Shown here piece by piece: positions 25,457 to 38,800 of a stretch of DNA of 64,000 bases. The notes under the pieces were generated by a model. That model saw only the letters and a list, made by a program, of their open reading frames with translations, ran no database searches and was not told where the DNA came from. This DNA is from Ptychodera flava (lineage: Eukaryota > Hemichordata > Enteropneusta > Ptychoderidae): the NCBI RefSeq assembly GCF_041260155.1, contig NC_091941.1, forward strand, positions 23,433,247 through 23,497,246, given 5' to 3'. The stretch's first letter is position 1. Every line of letters begins with the position of its first letter. Position numbers and translations under genes: made by a program.

Positions 25457-27130
25457 TAGCTCCGCTGTGTTTATGTAGAGAATAACTATTTTTGACACAT
25501 GTTGATGAAGAAGGTGGAAATCTTTGATAGCTCAATGAAGTGGCCAGAAAAAAATGGCTAAAATAAGCTGCAAAAATACACAATTGAAGATTTCATCATA
25601 CTTTGAATGTATCACATAGGATCATCCCTAAGAACATGTCAACCAAAGCTATCTGATGAGTAATTTTTGAGAATAAATTTTTTGACCAAAAATGGCAACC
25701 ATTGCCCCCAAAAATAAAAATTGCAGATTTCATCATAATTTCAAAAGATCAAATTTAGTTCATCTATAGAAACCTGTATACCAAATTTCAAAGCTGTTAG
25801 ACAAGTACTTTTTGAGAAACGCATTTTTTGACCAAAAATGGGAAAAATTGCCCCAAAAATTCAAAATTGCAGATTTCATCATTATTTCAATAAATATCAT
25901 TTAGTTCATCAGAAATTCAATATATATTACTAAGCTCATCTGTAGAAACCTGTATACCAAATTTCAAAGCTATCAGACCAGTACTTTTTGAGAAACACAT
26001 GTTTTGACCAAAAAATTGCCCCAAAATTACAAAATTGCAGATTTCATCATAATTTCAATAACTATCATTTAGTTCATCTGTAGAAACCTGTACACCAAAG
26101 TTCAAAGCTATCAGATGAGTAGTTTTGGAAATACACATTTTTTGACCAAAAATGGCAAAAATTGCCCCAAAAATACAAAATTACAGATTTCATCAGAAAT
26201 TCAATATATTACTTAGTTCATTGATAGAAACCTGTATACCAAATTTTAAAACCATCAGACCAGTACTTTTTGAGAAATACATTTTTTGACCAAAAATGGC
26301 AAAAATTGCCATAAAAATGCAAATTTGCATATTTCTGCACAATTTCAATAAATATCATTTAGTTAATCTGTAGGAACCTGTATACCAAATTTCAAAGCTA
26401 TCAGATGAGTAGTTTTGGAAATACACATTTTTTGACCAAAATGGCAAAAATTGCCCCAAACATACAAAATTACAGATTTCATCAGAAATTCAATACATAT
26501 TACTTAGTTCATCGATAGAAACCTGTATACCACATTTCAAAACTATCAGACCAGTACTTTTTGAGAAATACATTTTTTGACCAAAAATGGCAAAAATTGC
26601 CTTAAAATGCAAATTTGCATATTTCTGCACAATTTGAACAAATCTGAAATAGATCATCCCTAGGGACCTATGTACCAAATATCAAAGCTATCTGACCGGT
26701 AGTTTTGAAGAAGAAGATTTTTAAAGATTTTTTTACCAAAAATGACCAAAATTGCCTTAAAAATACAAATATGCAAATTTCACCACAATTTGAACAAATC
26801 TGACTGAAGTCACCCTAAGCAAACTGCATATCAAATTTCAAAGCAATCGGACAAGCGATTTCAGAGAAGAAGATTTTTTAACCAAAACACCAAAAAATGC
26901 CCCAAAAATACAAATATGCAAATTTCACCACAATTTGAACAAACTGAAGTGAGGTCACCTCAAGTGAACTGCATAAAAAATTTCACAGCAATTGGACTTG
27001 CGGTTTCAGAGGAGAAGGCAATTGTTGACGGACGACGACGGACGACGGACGACGACGACGACGGACGACGACGGACGACGACGGAAAATCAACCTATTTG
27101 ATAAGCTCCGCGTCGCTGACAGCGGAGCTA
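25457..27130 (-). mobile_element. TIR element with TAGCTCCGCTGT ends and ~9 internal units, copy D
   Basis: Exact inverted ends TAGCTCCGCTGT (25457-25468) and ACAGCGGAGCTA (27119-27130) bound 1674 bp. Inside, about nine ~140 bp units carry CCTGTATACCAAATTTCAAAGCTATCAGAC-like cores, in the opposite orientation to copy A. A (GACGAC)n-rich tract precedes the right end. The flanks are compatible with a TA target duplication. It is related to copies A, B and C through the internal units but has different terminal sequence. Confidence 0.75.
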
Positions 27131-30100
27131 AAAATAAAAGCTTGATTTGTATTTTATCTTATCTGATAGTGCGAAAAAATGTGGGAAATTTTGCAGGTTG
27201 GTGCCTTCCCCCTGGTACCTAACAGAGTTCAAGATCCACTGTACTCAATCGTAATATGTGGCGTCAAAAATCCTGAGTAACCTCTGCACACCCACCTGTC
27301 TGTGTACGCTTTGAAGACCTGTACCAGATGGGTGCTAACCCGAGGTATATTCACAGTATGATGTAGATCCAAAGAGTGTCAAACTCTGGGACATGCAAAT
27401 AATTATGGATTTCTGAAAAAGAGCTGGCAGTTCCTCGACAGCGAATTTATTTTGGATTGGCCACAAGATCGATCCAGTCAGTCAAACGTAATTATCATGT
27501 CCATTGACACATTACAAATTGCATTTTGCTGAGTCATATATAACTGGCTCAGTATTTATATTTTTATTTTTTGGGATTTTCAAATACTATTATTTGGTAG
27601 AACCTTTGTTCCTACACAGAGGATGTATAAACTGCTTGATTTGCCATCACTAATGATCATTTCGATAAAATTGTGACTTAAAATTCATTTTGAGGTAAAA
27701 AAGTCATCAATGCTCTCTCTCAGTGCCGAGTGAACGAAAACATTTATGTTCAGTCCCCTCACAGTGGTCTTGGAGGGTTTGAACAAGCTTGTCATTGTGG
27801 TGCACTTCCGGTTCTTCTACAATTGAAAGCGTGATACCGGAACACTGGGAAATTGGGATAGAGAGTCCTCCCAACTTGTTTTTCTAAGATATGACCTTCA
27901 ATAAACATTTGTATCAGCCACTTAAATTGAGAAAAAAAAAAATTCAAGACCCATATTTTGCCATTGTGAGCTTAGACTCAAGGGTCTGATTAGCACAGGA
28001 AGAGAAACAAATCTTCATATATCAGAGATGGGTTTACGCAACCTCAAGTGAAAGTTGGAATTGTACTGGTTGCCATAGCGACAAACAATAATATACATTT
28101 ACCCATACTAGAGTATCAAACCTGCTGAATATAAAATTTAAGTGTTTAAACTTTCAAGCCAGCCATCACATCTGTTAATTTTTCCCACGAAATTAACACC
28201 TTATCTTTGTCATGCAGTTAATGGGCAATACTGAATACATCAAATTCATTACATCTGCAAATTGTTTATCTACTGAATGGAGACAAGATAATATCAGAAT
28301 TAAGAACAGGACATCATTTTAATCAACTATCCAGGGCAGGTAGAGTTCGATGATCTTCTTGCGAGTGAACTGCTCATTAGGAAAAAATGATTACGTGTTG
28401 TCAGGTGGTGACCATCTCGTAACTCCCAATGTGCAGACATTTTATCAGGGTATTTTTATTGGCAAGATGAGTCTTTCGCAATTAGATGTGAATTCCTGAA
28501 ACAGATAGTAGTCTCTGGTAAGACACCTCTCTCCACTATGGCAGGCAGGGAATTATTGCGATGTAGAAAGTGCACCAGTGCCAGACTTTGCCTCCAGTGT
28601 CGGTACTGCATTGTGTCAGTAGGTCACAGGTGGAAAGCTTTGCGTGTTGCCTATCTTACTCACAGGTCAAACTTCAAAATATGAATTTGTGCAACACAGT
28701 ATAAATATCCTGAATACTTGTAAATTTTATCATTCCATGCGGACACAATGATATTTTCAATCTATTTGTGTTTTGTTTTCAGAACGTATACTGTAAGTTG
28801 ACTAGTTTGATGGTAAACTTAATATCTTGGGGTTTAACTCTCTTGGAATTTCCAGATGAGAACAAAAGTATTTCCTCTCAATACACAATTCACAATATCT
28901 TTTACTATTTTTCACCCTTATGGTAGTTGCCCATGTAAGCCTTTTTGCACCATAAATTACGATATTACACTGGTAACTTCCTCAGAACATATTTATTACC
29001 GAGTTGGTTCAAACGTTTCAGAAAAACAGATAAATATATTAACAGAACACAAGAATATTTGAACAACATAGCAAATGCATGCCAAACTTGAGTTTTTTCA
29101 GCTTATATCATACTGCTTAAACATCTGCACACATGATTTAACTGGCCTAATCTCTCCCACTCAATTTCAAGCCAATACATAACTGACAAAAGTTAAAGTG
29201 ATTACACCTTACCAAAGTTTGATAAACAGCTTATGGTTTTAGTTTCTGTTGTGTACAGAATTGTTTACTAATCTTTGTTTGAGTGTTTACACACATACTT
29301 TGAACGTTGATTACTTATCTATAGTAACTCATCTTTATAAGAAAATTTGCCATGGCTGTTCGGGTTCCCAGCGTAACACTGCAGCTGTTGGCATTCTGTA
29401 GACTATTCTTTCTTTTTGTTATCTACCGTCACTGAAAACAAATACAATTCAACAATGGTTTCTTCCATTTTGAAAATTCTACATCGGTAGTTAACACATT
29501 TCAAAACTGCAATTTGAAAAGAACGTCAGAGAAACTACCAGGCTCATATCATTGACCTTGTACATTCTACTAGATTGTTTCAAAGTGATGTCCAAGGTTT
29601 CCCAATGACAGGTTATACAAATGCAAAATTATCAAAAAAGAACTTGGCATAAAGAGTGATATCCTTTCATTGATAGAGTTCATATCATGTACATAATGGT
29701 CAATAGATAAATTCCTACGTAAAACTGAATGTTTTGACAAATTTTAGAAAACAGTATATTTCACTAAATGTTGAAGGAATACAATTTGGAGCAGTCTGTG
29801 GCTGCTGTGGTAAATATTTTTCTTAATCACCTGAACTTAACCTTGGCCCACTCTGCATGGCAAAAGTTTGGATTTTTGCCGATTCACCTTCCAACGCATT
29901 GACCTTTTCTCTGAGTGCCATCCTGCGACATCCCATGATTCATCAGTGTATGTAAAGAACATGTATATAATTACATGTCATCCATCAAAGAATAAATTCA
30001 TAATATAGGATTCATTCATTATACATATACAAGTTCAGTGGACTGTGAAAACCTGTTAATACTGGTGAAACATGATAAATGTAATTGAAGCTTACGCATG

Positions 30101-32869
30101 TCATGATATTCTAGAAATCCCTGTTACACTGTGTGACAACTAGTGATCAGATGTTAATAGACTGCAAAGTACAGGAGATAGGCACACACACAAACATAAC
30201 ATAACAGGACTGGAGACAATTCAGTCCAATATAGCATGATTAGACAGAACATCTCCATCAAAGCGTGGCAACTGTTGTGCTAGTGACAACACCCTATTTC
30301 CTGCTCACTCATACATATAGGTTTTATTGAATGAACTCGTCGAACTATTTATGACCGGTAGCTTAGCTTTCTTCTTGTTACTATGACAACGGTATGATAC
30401 AAATATTATTTTTGCACAATGACAATTCATTAGTGTGGTATGAAAACAGGGAGTCCAAATAACAAGCTATTATTGCTTCCATTCATAAAATACTTGTGCA
30501 GAGTGTGAGGTGGGCAAAGCAACCTAATATTATACAGCACAGTTATTGTTTCCAGGACAATAGAATTGTCAAAGCACCATCTTCAGTCATCCCTTGTCAG
30601 TGATTAATTAATCCTAACTTGTCATTTAATACAATGATAAAAATTGGAAATAAACTGATAATATATGTATGGTCAGTATAGATACTTGACCATATACACA
30701 ACAATGGCAACATCACCGTCCATAGGCAATGTGATCAAGTCAAATAATTGGACGCATCAAAGCAAAAAACTGACCCCATCCTTTGGAAAGGGTATAATAA
30801 TACATAGTATAACATAAGGCAACACATTAAACTGGGAGAAGAATTATCTTTTTTGTAGCGAGTCTCTGCCATATATCAAAATATAATATTTCTCTATCCC
30901 TCAGTGGAATATGGCAATACACAGGTATTACACAGGATGACGGAAAGGGACGCACTGAGAAAAAAACAGAAAGTCTCAGCATGTTTACTGGAGCTGAGAA
31001 GCTGTATAAATGAAAATGACACTGGGGAAATTCCTGACACTGAACAATTTTAGAACAGTCTTGTTCTCTTTTCAACAATGTGATCACCCAGAAGGTTGGT
31101 GAACTCGCTTTCCAACCTCTAAAACTTCTTGTTTATAGCTCTTAAATGAGAAGTCATCAATTACACTGAGATATCACAGCTATGTTGTATCTGTAAAGTC
31201 CCTGAATACACAGCTATACTGTCAAGACACTGAGATAATGAATTCATTACAGTGAACTCTGTGAAAATTACTGTGAACACAGCACAGTCTGTATCACATT
31301 CCAAAACAAAGCAGTTGATAGAAATTTTCTCCGTTGACAAAGCTAATTATATTCTCAAAGAGTCATTTTGAAAATGTAATTACAGAAGCTGTCAACATTT
31401 AATAAGAAGTCAAGAACGCAATAGCCAAACCATCATTTACTAGGGATGATAACCACAGTTGTGTTGCTACTAGCTTTATGTAACTAACAGGGTCATTTCA
31501 ATGTCAGATCAATGAATTCAGAAAGACCCCAACGAATGCAAATTTTGGGTCTTAACAGAATTTTTTGTTGCTGTTATGATAACATTACAGTAAAAAATGT
31601 TAATTAAAAGCAATCTTTTCACATTTTTTCTGGAGATTCTTTAGTGAAATTCAATCTAGTTTTAGACTGGCCCAAAGCATCAGGTATGAGACATAATGTT
31701 ATGTGAAATGTGAAAGCTGAGAAAGTTTTTTCAAATTTTCACATTTTGATATTCCAAAATGTGACTACAAATGAAGTCTGAAAATGAACGGTAGCATTTG
31801 CATGGATATAAGCCTAATCTACATCTGCAATGAGGGGATGATTTCTGTGTATCATACCCAGCACAATTCTCAAATTTTGTCTCATCGCCAAAGATCATGT
31901 CTAGCAGTACCAAGGAATCACACACAAAGGTGTCAAAACAACGCTCGTTTACTGAGAAGTGGGCGAGAGTCTTGTCCAAGAGTGTGCAAGATTACACTCT
32001 GTTGACCTTCACTTTGTTTACAATCAGATGCCGCTTGTAGTTGCATAACCTGCTAGTCCAGATACTACTTGCTGAGACAACACTCAAGTGTAAGTAAGAG
32101 CTGTTTTATCTTTAAGGCAGTATGCTCCTCAAAAGTGAAAGACAACTTTTGCTCAAACTTTTCTCAAGCAAACTTTCAACTCCATTCTTAAGCTTCCATA
32201 TAAAACTCACTTTATAAAACCATTCAGCTGAAGTCAAGTCAAAACAACGAATAAATAAAACTTAAAAATTTGAGTAAATAAATGTCCTTCCGAGTTGTAA
32301 TAATTCTTTAATCTTAGTCATTTTGGATCTTATTTGCACTTTCTCTGACAGCCACCATGTGGTTTAACTGTCTGTAGCTTCTCCTGCATTTAATATTGCG
32401 ATACCATATTGTAATCTATGAACTTTGGCGCAACATACAAACTACAGGTGTGTGATACAGGTAAACTATGCATAAAAAAGAATGACTGTATTTTTCACAC
32501 TTAAGACGTGGACACATTTGTTGAACAGTGGCGAGCACACAATGCCATTTGGGTTCTGTCATAATGTGATATTCTGGCTACTCTAAGTAACTACATGTAT
32601 AAATTAGATCAATGGCTACCATAAAGTGACAACTAAACACAAAAGCTAACACAGAACAAAAATTTGGCAGTTATGAAAAAAAACCAAAACTGGCAGTGCC
32701 TGGCACAAAGCCCAGTTCATGTGTCTGGTGTATTTATGATTGGTTTAATCATATATCTTTCCATCTCAGGTCTCTGTTGGTTAAGGCTCACTTTTTACTA
32801 CCTGCTTTCTGTCGGAAGTGTTTGTTGGCTTGGATTTGCTTTTCGTAGATGCACTTCCATCTGATCCCT
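27131..32869. other. Gene-poor spacer between convergent genes
   Basis: Both strands contain only short, AT-rich frames without recognisable motifs. The 3' UTR of the FAM120B-like gene should enter from the right. I found no TTTATT (AATAAA on the - strand) close after its stop, so its 3' end is not placed. Confidence 0.4.
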
Positions 32870-35800
32870 TCATTGGTTGAGACATGCTTTCCTTTGCCTT
32901 GTTTCCATCAGATCCTTTCCTATGTTCAGACTCACTAGGTCATCACTGTTTGAGCCCTTCGAAGGCTGAGCATCAGAAGTCACTATTTCATTTCCATCAG
33001 AGCCTTTCATTGGCTGAGATTCACTTTTCCTGGATTCATTTCCATCAGAGCCTTTCGTTGGCTGAGATTCACTTTTCTCTGACTCTTTTCCATCAGAGTT
33101 CTTCACTGGCTGAGATTCACTTTTCCCTGATTCATTTCCATCAGAGCCTTTCATTGGCTGAGATTCACTTTTCTCTGACTCCTTTTCATCAGAGTTCTTC
33201 ATTGGCTGAGATTCAGGTTGTTGCCACCTACTTCCCTCCAAGATTCCCTTCTTCAGCTGCCTGAATGTTTTCATGGCTTCATCCTGATGGAAAAAGCCAG
33301 TGAAACAAAAATTGAAAACAATAAAATTGATAAGAAACACTAAAATTCCTGTTTAAGTATATGATTTTCACTTTCCCTGCAAAATATACAGAGTGACTGG
33401 ATGTGGTTTCCACCAAGGCGGAATGTGTATCTACGGTACTTTGCAATCATGGATCATCAAAACACACCAAATGAATCTAATTGCCTTTGTCTTACTTTGA
33501 CATAGAACCAAATCTCCCCTCCCTTAACCCTTTTCCTGCCAGACAGTAATAAATGTATCACTTCCCCATCAGCCAAGTCAGTAAAAAGCGGTTTGAGCCA
33601 AACATGACGTATTTTCACCCACTTGGCTTGGTATGTTATAGCATCTTTTGTCCCAAAAAAATCAACTTTACAGTATTATGTTTTCAACAGCCTTCAAATG
33701 TACAGTATTACGTGAAAATACATCATATGGAATACGTTGTGTTTCATTAATTTTAACCATCTTGACCTGGTGGTGAAATATGGACTTGGCAGGAAAAGGG
33801 TTAAATATGAAAATCCCACAACATGATTAACTGCAGAAACAGATTGTGGGAAGTGATGTCGTAAGTTTCGTTTAGATGCAAATATTTTAGTAATCTCCAA
33901 CCTTTTAAATATTTTATGTTGTAAAACCTATTGCTAGAAAATCTGAACCGAGTAAAGTGGACGGAGAACGGAAAACAAACACTGTGTAAGTGGAAAATGA
34001 ATATGCCTTTTATTAGGTCGCATCCTTGGCCTTGCCTTGAACTCACATTTGCTGCGTCACAAAATGAACCTAGACAACTTTCCCTTTACTGATTTTTGAT
34101 TAAATGTTTGACAGCCAAAATTTTACACACCAGCCTTACTAATGACTCTATAAGAAAAGACTTACTCAACGAGTTTTTAGTATTTGAATCGTGAAAGACG
34201 AAAATACAAGGAGACATGTGAGGGTTATGAAATATGTAACAGTTGAAAAATGAGCAAACGTTATCCAAATCACTGCTGAAACACTGAGAAGAGAAAAAGA
34301 CTCATTCTAAGACAACTGATGCAAACTAAAAACTGATGAAAACATTCCCTTTTCCTTGATTGAAGAAGGAAAAAACTGGCGTAAATATACTTTCACAATC
34401 ACCCACTATTTTAACTGATTTTAAGTACCACACCATAAAATGTTATCTGAATGAGCCCAATATGTTGTGGAAAAGTTCATGACCTTCCAAACACATTAGG
34501 GTAATCCATATCCAGCCTAATGTTGTATGAGTACACCACACACCACAGCAGGGGGAAAGAGAATAAACTACCAATGTATTGGAGTAGTCATGGTAACAGG
34601 CTTTTTCAATTTTTTTTGACTCGGAGCTCTCAGGGTGTCAGGTGTACCGGATGGTTCTAATTCTTTGACTGTTTAATGGAAAGTGATCCAATACGTTGTA
34701 TGCAAAGTCAAAAAACCATAAATAATTTATTTTTTCAGTCAAAAACCATTTTCACTTTCCTATCTCTGTGTTAAGAACACCCTCAATGTACATATTTATG
34801 ACCGTCCATACTGCGCTCCACCCACAATTTCCTTTGTTGTATCAAATGAATGAAGCTACATAAAACATGTACACAGCTGAAATGAATCCGAGAATTTATG
34901 AGTTTCCTGTTTTTACATTTTTTTCTGAAGTCAAAGAGATGAAAAGCTTTCTCTGCGCAAGTGTTCACGTCTTCCAAGTTGTCATGGTAACATTTGGTGA
35001 ATTAATGACTTAAGTGAATCCACAAATTGTATGAGTATTCTTCAAACATTAATACATGCACCGTACTGCAGAATTTAAATGCTATTGGTGAAGGTATAAA
35101 GCCACTTTTTGATGAATTATGACGGCATATCCTGGGTAGTAAATGACACAAGATCAGTATTCATATGGGAGGAAATTTTCTCTTCTTTGCCACAGACTGT
35201 TTGCTGCAACCCATTGTCAAAGTCAACCCTATCAATGAAACACAGCCGGCCAACCTCTATTTATTTCATTCATGGAATGTTAATATCGAGTTTACAAAAG
35301 AACGGCTGGGTCTCATTAATTCGGCTTACATCATCAGTTTGCAAATCCATGCACTCATGACTACATCGAAATGAAATGGGTGGATGAAATTAGTTGGATT
35401 GTAATTTGTAATTATATAATGGTTTATACATTTTACAACAAATGGGTAGGTCAAATTAACTAGATTGAGGTGATTAATTTGAAAAATTAGGCAATTATGC
35501 ATTCAGGAAACCGTACTTTCAATGCATATCGAGCCTTGATAAATCATGAACTGTCCTACTGGTTCTAACACATCCTGTCATGTACAAAAGACAGACAATG
35601 AGACATGACAAAACCGGTCTCAAAGTGGTGCAGACGATGACAAGAAAGATATAATGCAATTTTTCTTGGCCTTAATTGGTTGACTTTCCTTTTTCATTAT
35701 AATACACTACAGTATTAAGAATTGTCCTCAAAGTATGCCCTCAATAGGCAGATTGAGGAAAGGGACTCTATAATGATTGGCAGATGTCTGTGACCAGTGG

Positions 35801-38800
35801 GAAATGCCACGGTATTAGAAATAGATGCAGGCATAAAATGACTTATTTCCTTCTGGCCATTTTTTTGAGTTACACACATTCAAATGTAAGAAATTACACA
35901 GAATTATTTGCATATAAAGCAGTACTGCACCTAATATTGCCAATAGTGCTGCTATCAGCAAAAATAGAAGATGTCATGTTTTGCTGGTTTCCGAAAACTG
36001 ACATACTGCCTGATTTTGTCCTTTCTTACAAAACAGACTGGGGATGGGTGTCATTTTCTGTCTATGGATTATCCAAGATTTTACACATACAACACCGCAA
36101 ATAAGGATTAAATTTTGTCAGGGACATGATAATTTTTATACTCCTTTGAATCTTCTTTAATACCAAGTTAAATTTTGTTCAAAGTCTCTCACATGCCCAT
36201 TACATCTCAAAACTTATGAAAATCAAGTTAAAAAGAACTACTGTAAGTATGTTTAATTTGACATTTAAAAAAAAAAATCAATATTTTGATGGACATTGAA
36301 TGGTTGACCTATCAAATTAAATGGAACTTGTGAAAAATAGTTTGACTTCTGCCTTCATCAAAAATTGAAATGCTTTCAACTAACTTCACTACGATTGTTG
36401 TGAACTCTAACCAGTCTGGGAGAAAAAAGATAGTTATATACAGGATTGAGAGTAAATAAACCACTCACATTATGGTCACAGAGGAGAGAAACTCCCCTGT
36501 CAGCTTGGTTGAAACCTTCCTGTGCCCACAGGTACTTCAGGTGGAAGAGTTTACCATCAAAGAATTTCCATGGGAAGCCGTCTGCCATCTTCAGAGGATA
36601 GCCACATACACTGTTGATGTCCAATGCAGCAGCTACTCCCATTAACAGTATGGTTGCCAGATGTACAGCCCTGGATACAACTTTTCCAGGCTGAGGTAGC
36701 AAAATATGAAATCAAAGATAAATTGAAAATTGGTAATTTCACTCATTTCTTCTTTTTCTTCCAACTTAAGTGATAGGTTTATGTTACTTTGGTTAACCCT
36801 TTGAGTGCTATAATTTTTCCCACCAAAATTTTAGTGCAATATTTTACCAATTATTATGAATTTTTCTGTAATTTTTTTGATAATTTTGGACGAGATGGAC
36901 ATTGTGTTTTGTTGGCTACAGTTTTTTATCAAAATTTTGGCAAAATATCTGAAAAAAATTTACATAAGTATATTTTATAAAGGTGACAAAAATGACTTTG
37001 GCACTCAAAGGTTTAGTTAAATTTATCACAGCGCTGAATACAAACACCAGCCATTTATCAATTAAACTTCTACCTTTAAGGAGAAATGGTTCTGCCATTT
37101 GTCACATAGATATATGGAAGTACAAGAGAAGTCAAATTTTCTGATTTTTATTTGCAAACTAGTTAGGAGAGATTTTGCTACTATGTGTCTCAGCTGATAG
37201 AGGATTATTTGCATATCAGAATGTTGTCCAATGAGACATCACTGTGTAGTATCTCATGTCAGAAAGGCAACAGAGGTTGACTAGTTTAGCTACTATAGAC
37301 TATAGTCTATAGAAGCTATTGGGATGGGTATCCGTCCGGCGTCCGTCGTCAGTCTGTATGTATGTATGTATGTATGTATGTATGTCCGTTTGTGAGGCGT
37401 CCGTCCACTCAAATATCTTGAGAACCGCAGTACTTACTGATTTGATATTTGTTGTGTAGATGAAAAATATGATTTTGAGAAACTATTTTTTTAATTTTTG
37501 ATATTGTTGAAAATAGGCAAATTAATGCCAAAAAAGGCGTTTTGGTAAAAAATCTTCTTCTTCATAACCGCTGGTCAGACAGCTTTGTTATTTGGTATAC
37601 AGGTCCCTAGGGATCACCCAACTTGGATTTGTTCAAATTGTGATGAAATATGCAAATCTGTATTTTTAAGGAATTTTTTTTGTCATTTTTGATCAAAATT
37701 TGACTTACATTGTATGTAATTCTTGTACTGTATAAACCCTATCAATTCACCCAGAAAAAAATAATATATATGATTTTAAATAATTGAATTAATTAGGAAA
37801 TCATCAAAGCCAAAATAATTTTAGTGTAGAATTATCAGAAAGTTCAACTTTTTTTGACAGTTCATAGTGAAATTCTTACCATCTTGGAGGATTAAAACAT
37901 GTAAAGGCAACTTTCCTGAATCCCAACTTTGACATATTCTGAACCGTCATTTATTGTGCCCTGTTTGTTATCTAAAGAAATTGCTCAAATAGTTTGTCAT
38001 GATAGGGTGGTCAAATAAATAGAGAAAGAGAAAGTTCTAATTTCCATTTATGGTTGACTTGGTAAGGATAAAATAAAATTACTTTTTGAGGAAAAAAATA
38101 GAGTGGTCAATTAAAAGAGTGGTCAAAGTGATAGGGTTTTTATGGTAAAGCTTGGCTGTAAGATTCCTCATGTGCTATTTATAGCAATTATGCAATCTGT
38201 GTAAACAGTGCAATGAAAGCCTTACATGATGCTTTTGATGACCTTGAACTTCTTAAGTTTCAAACATTTGTCTCTTCAGTGTGCTTTCTCTAAGTACGTA
38301 CAGTCTCAACTTATTCAACAGAACTTACTTACAATGTTAATTTGAATGTTAAAATGTGCTTGGTTAATAGGATGAAAATACTGATAAAAAGATAACCAGC
38401 TTAAGATTCTTTATAACCTGACAGATATGCTGTTTTTTTATGACGAAAATCTTGATTTAAGCAAGTCTTGTTTACTTTAATTAGAATGTAATTAACTCTC
38501 GTTTATTAGCTACTATAGACTAATATAGTCTATAGAAGCTATTGGTATGGGTATCCATCCGGCGTGCACTGTCAGTATGTATGTACATGTCTGTTTGTGA
38601 GGCGTCCGTCCACTCGAATATCTTGAGAAATGCAGTACTTACTGATTTGATATTTGTTGTGTGGATAAAATACAGTATATGATTTTGAGAAACTCTTTTT
38701 ATTAATTTTTGATATTGTTGAAAATATGCAAATTAGCACCAAAAAAGGTGTTTTTGGTAAAAAATCTTCTTCTTCATAACCACTGGTCAGACAGCTTTGT

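Noticed and set aside
26992..27222. Frame rich in D/R/T near 27.0 kb
   Set aside because: It is produced by the (GACGAC)n tract at the end of repeat copy D.
30827..31087. 86-codon - strand frame considered as a further 3' exon of the FAM120B-like gene
   Set aside because: It shows no family similarity. The conserved family core already ends in the exon at 33283-32870, and the paralogous exon at 57796 is terminal.
32884..33264. 126-codon + strand frame over the coding minisatellite
   Set aside because: It is the mirror of the 48 bp repeat read on the opposite strand. The - strand peptide is linked to conserved FAM120B sequence and proper splice sites.
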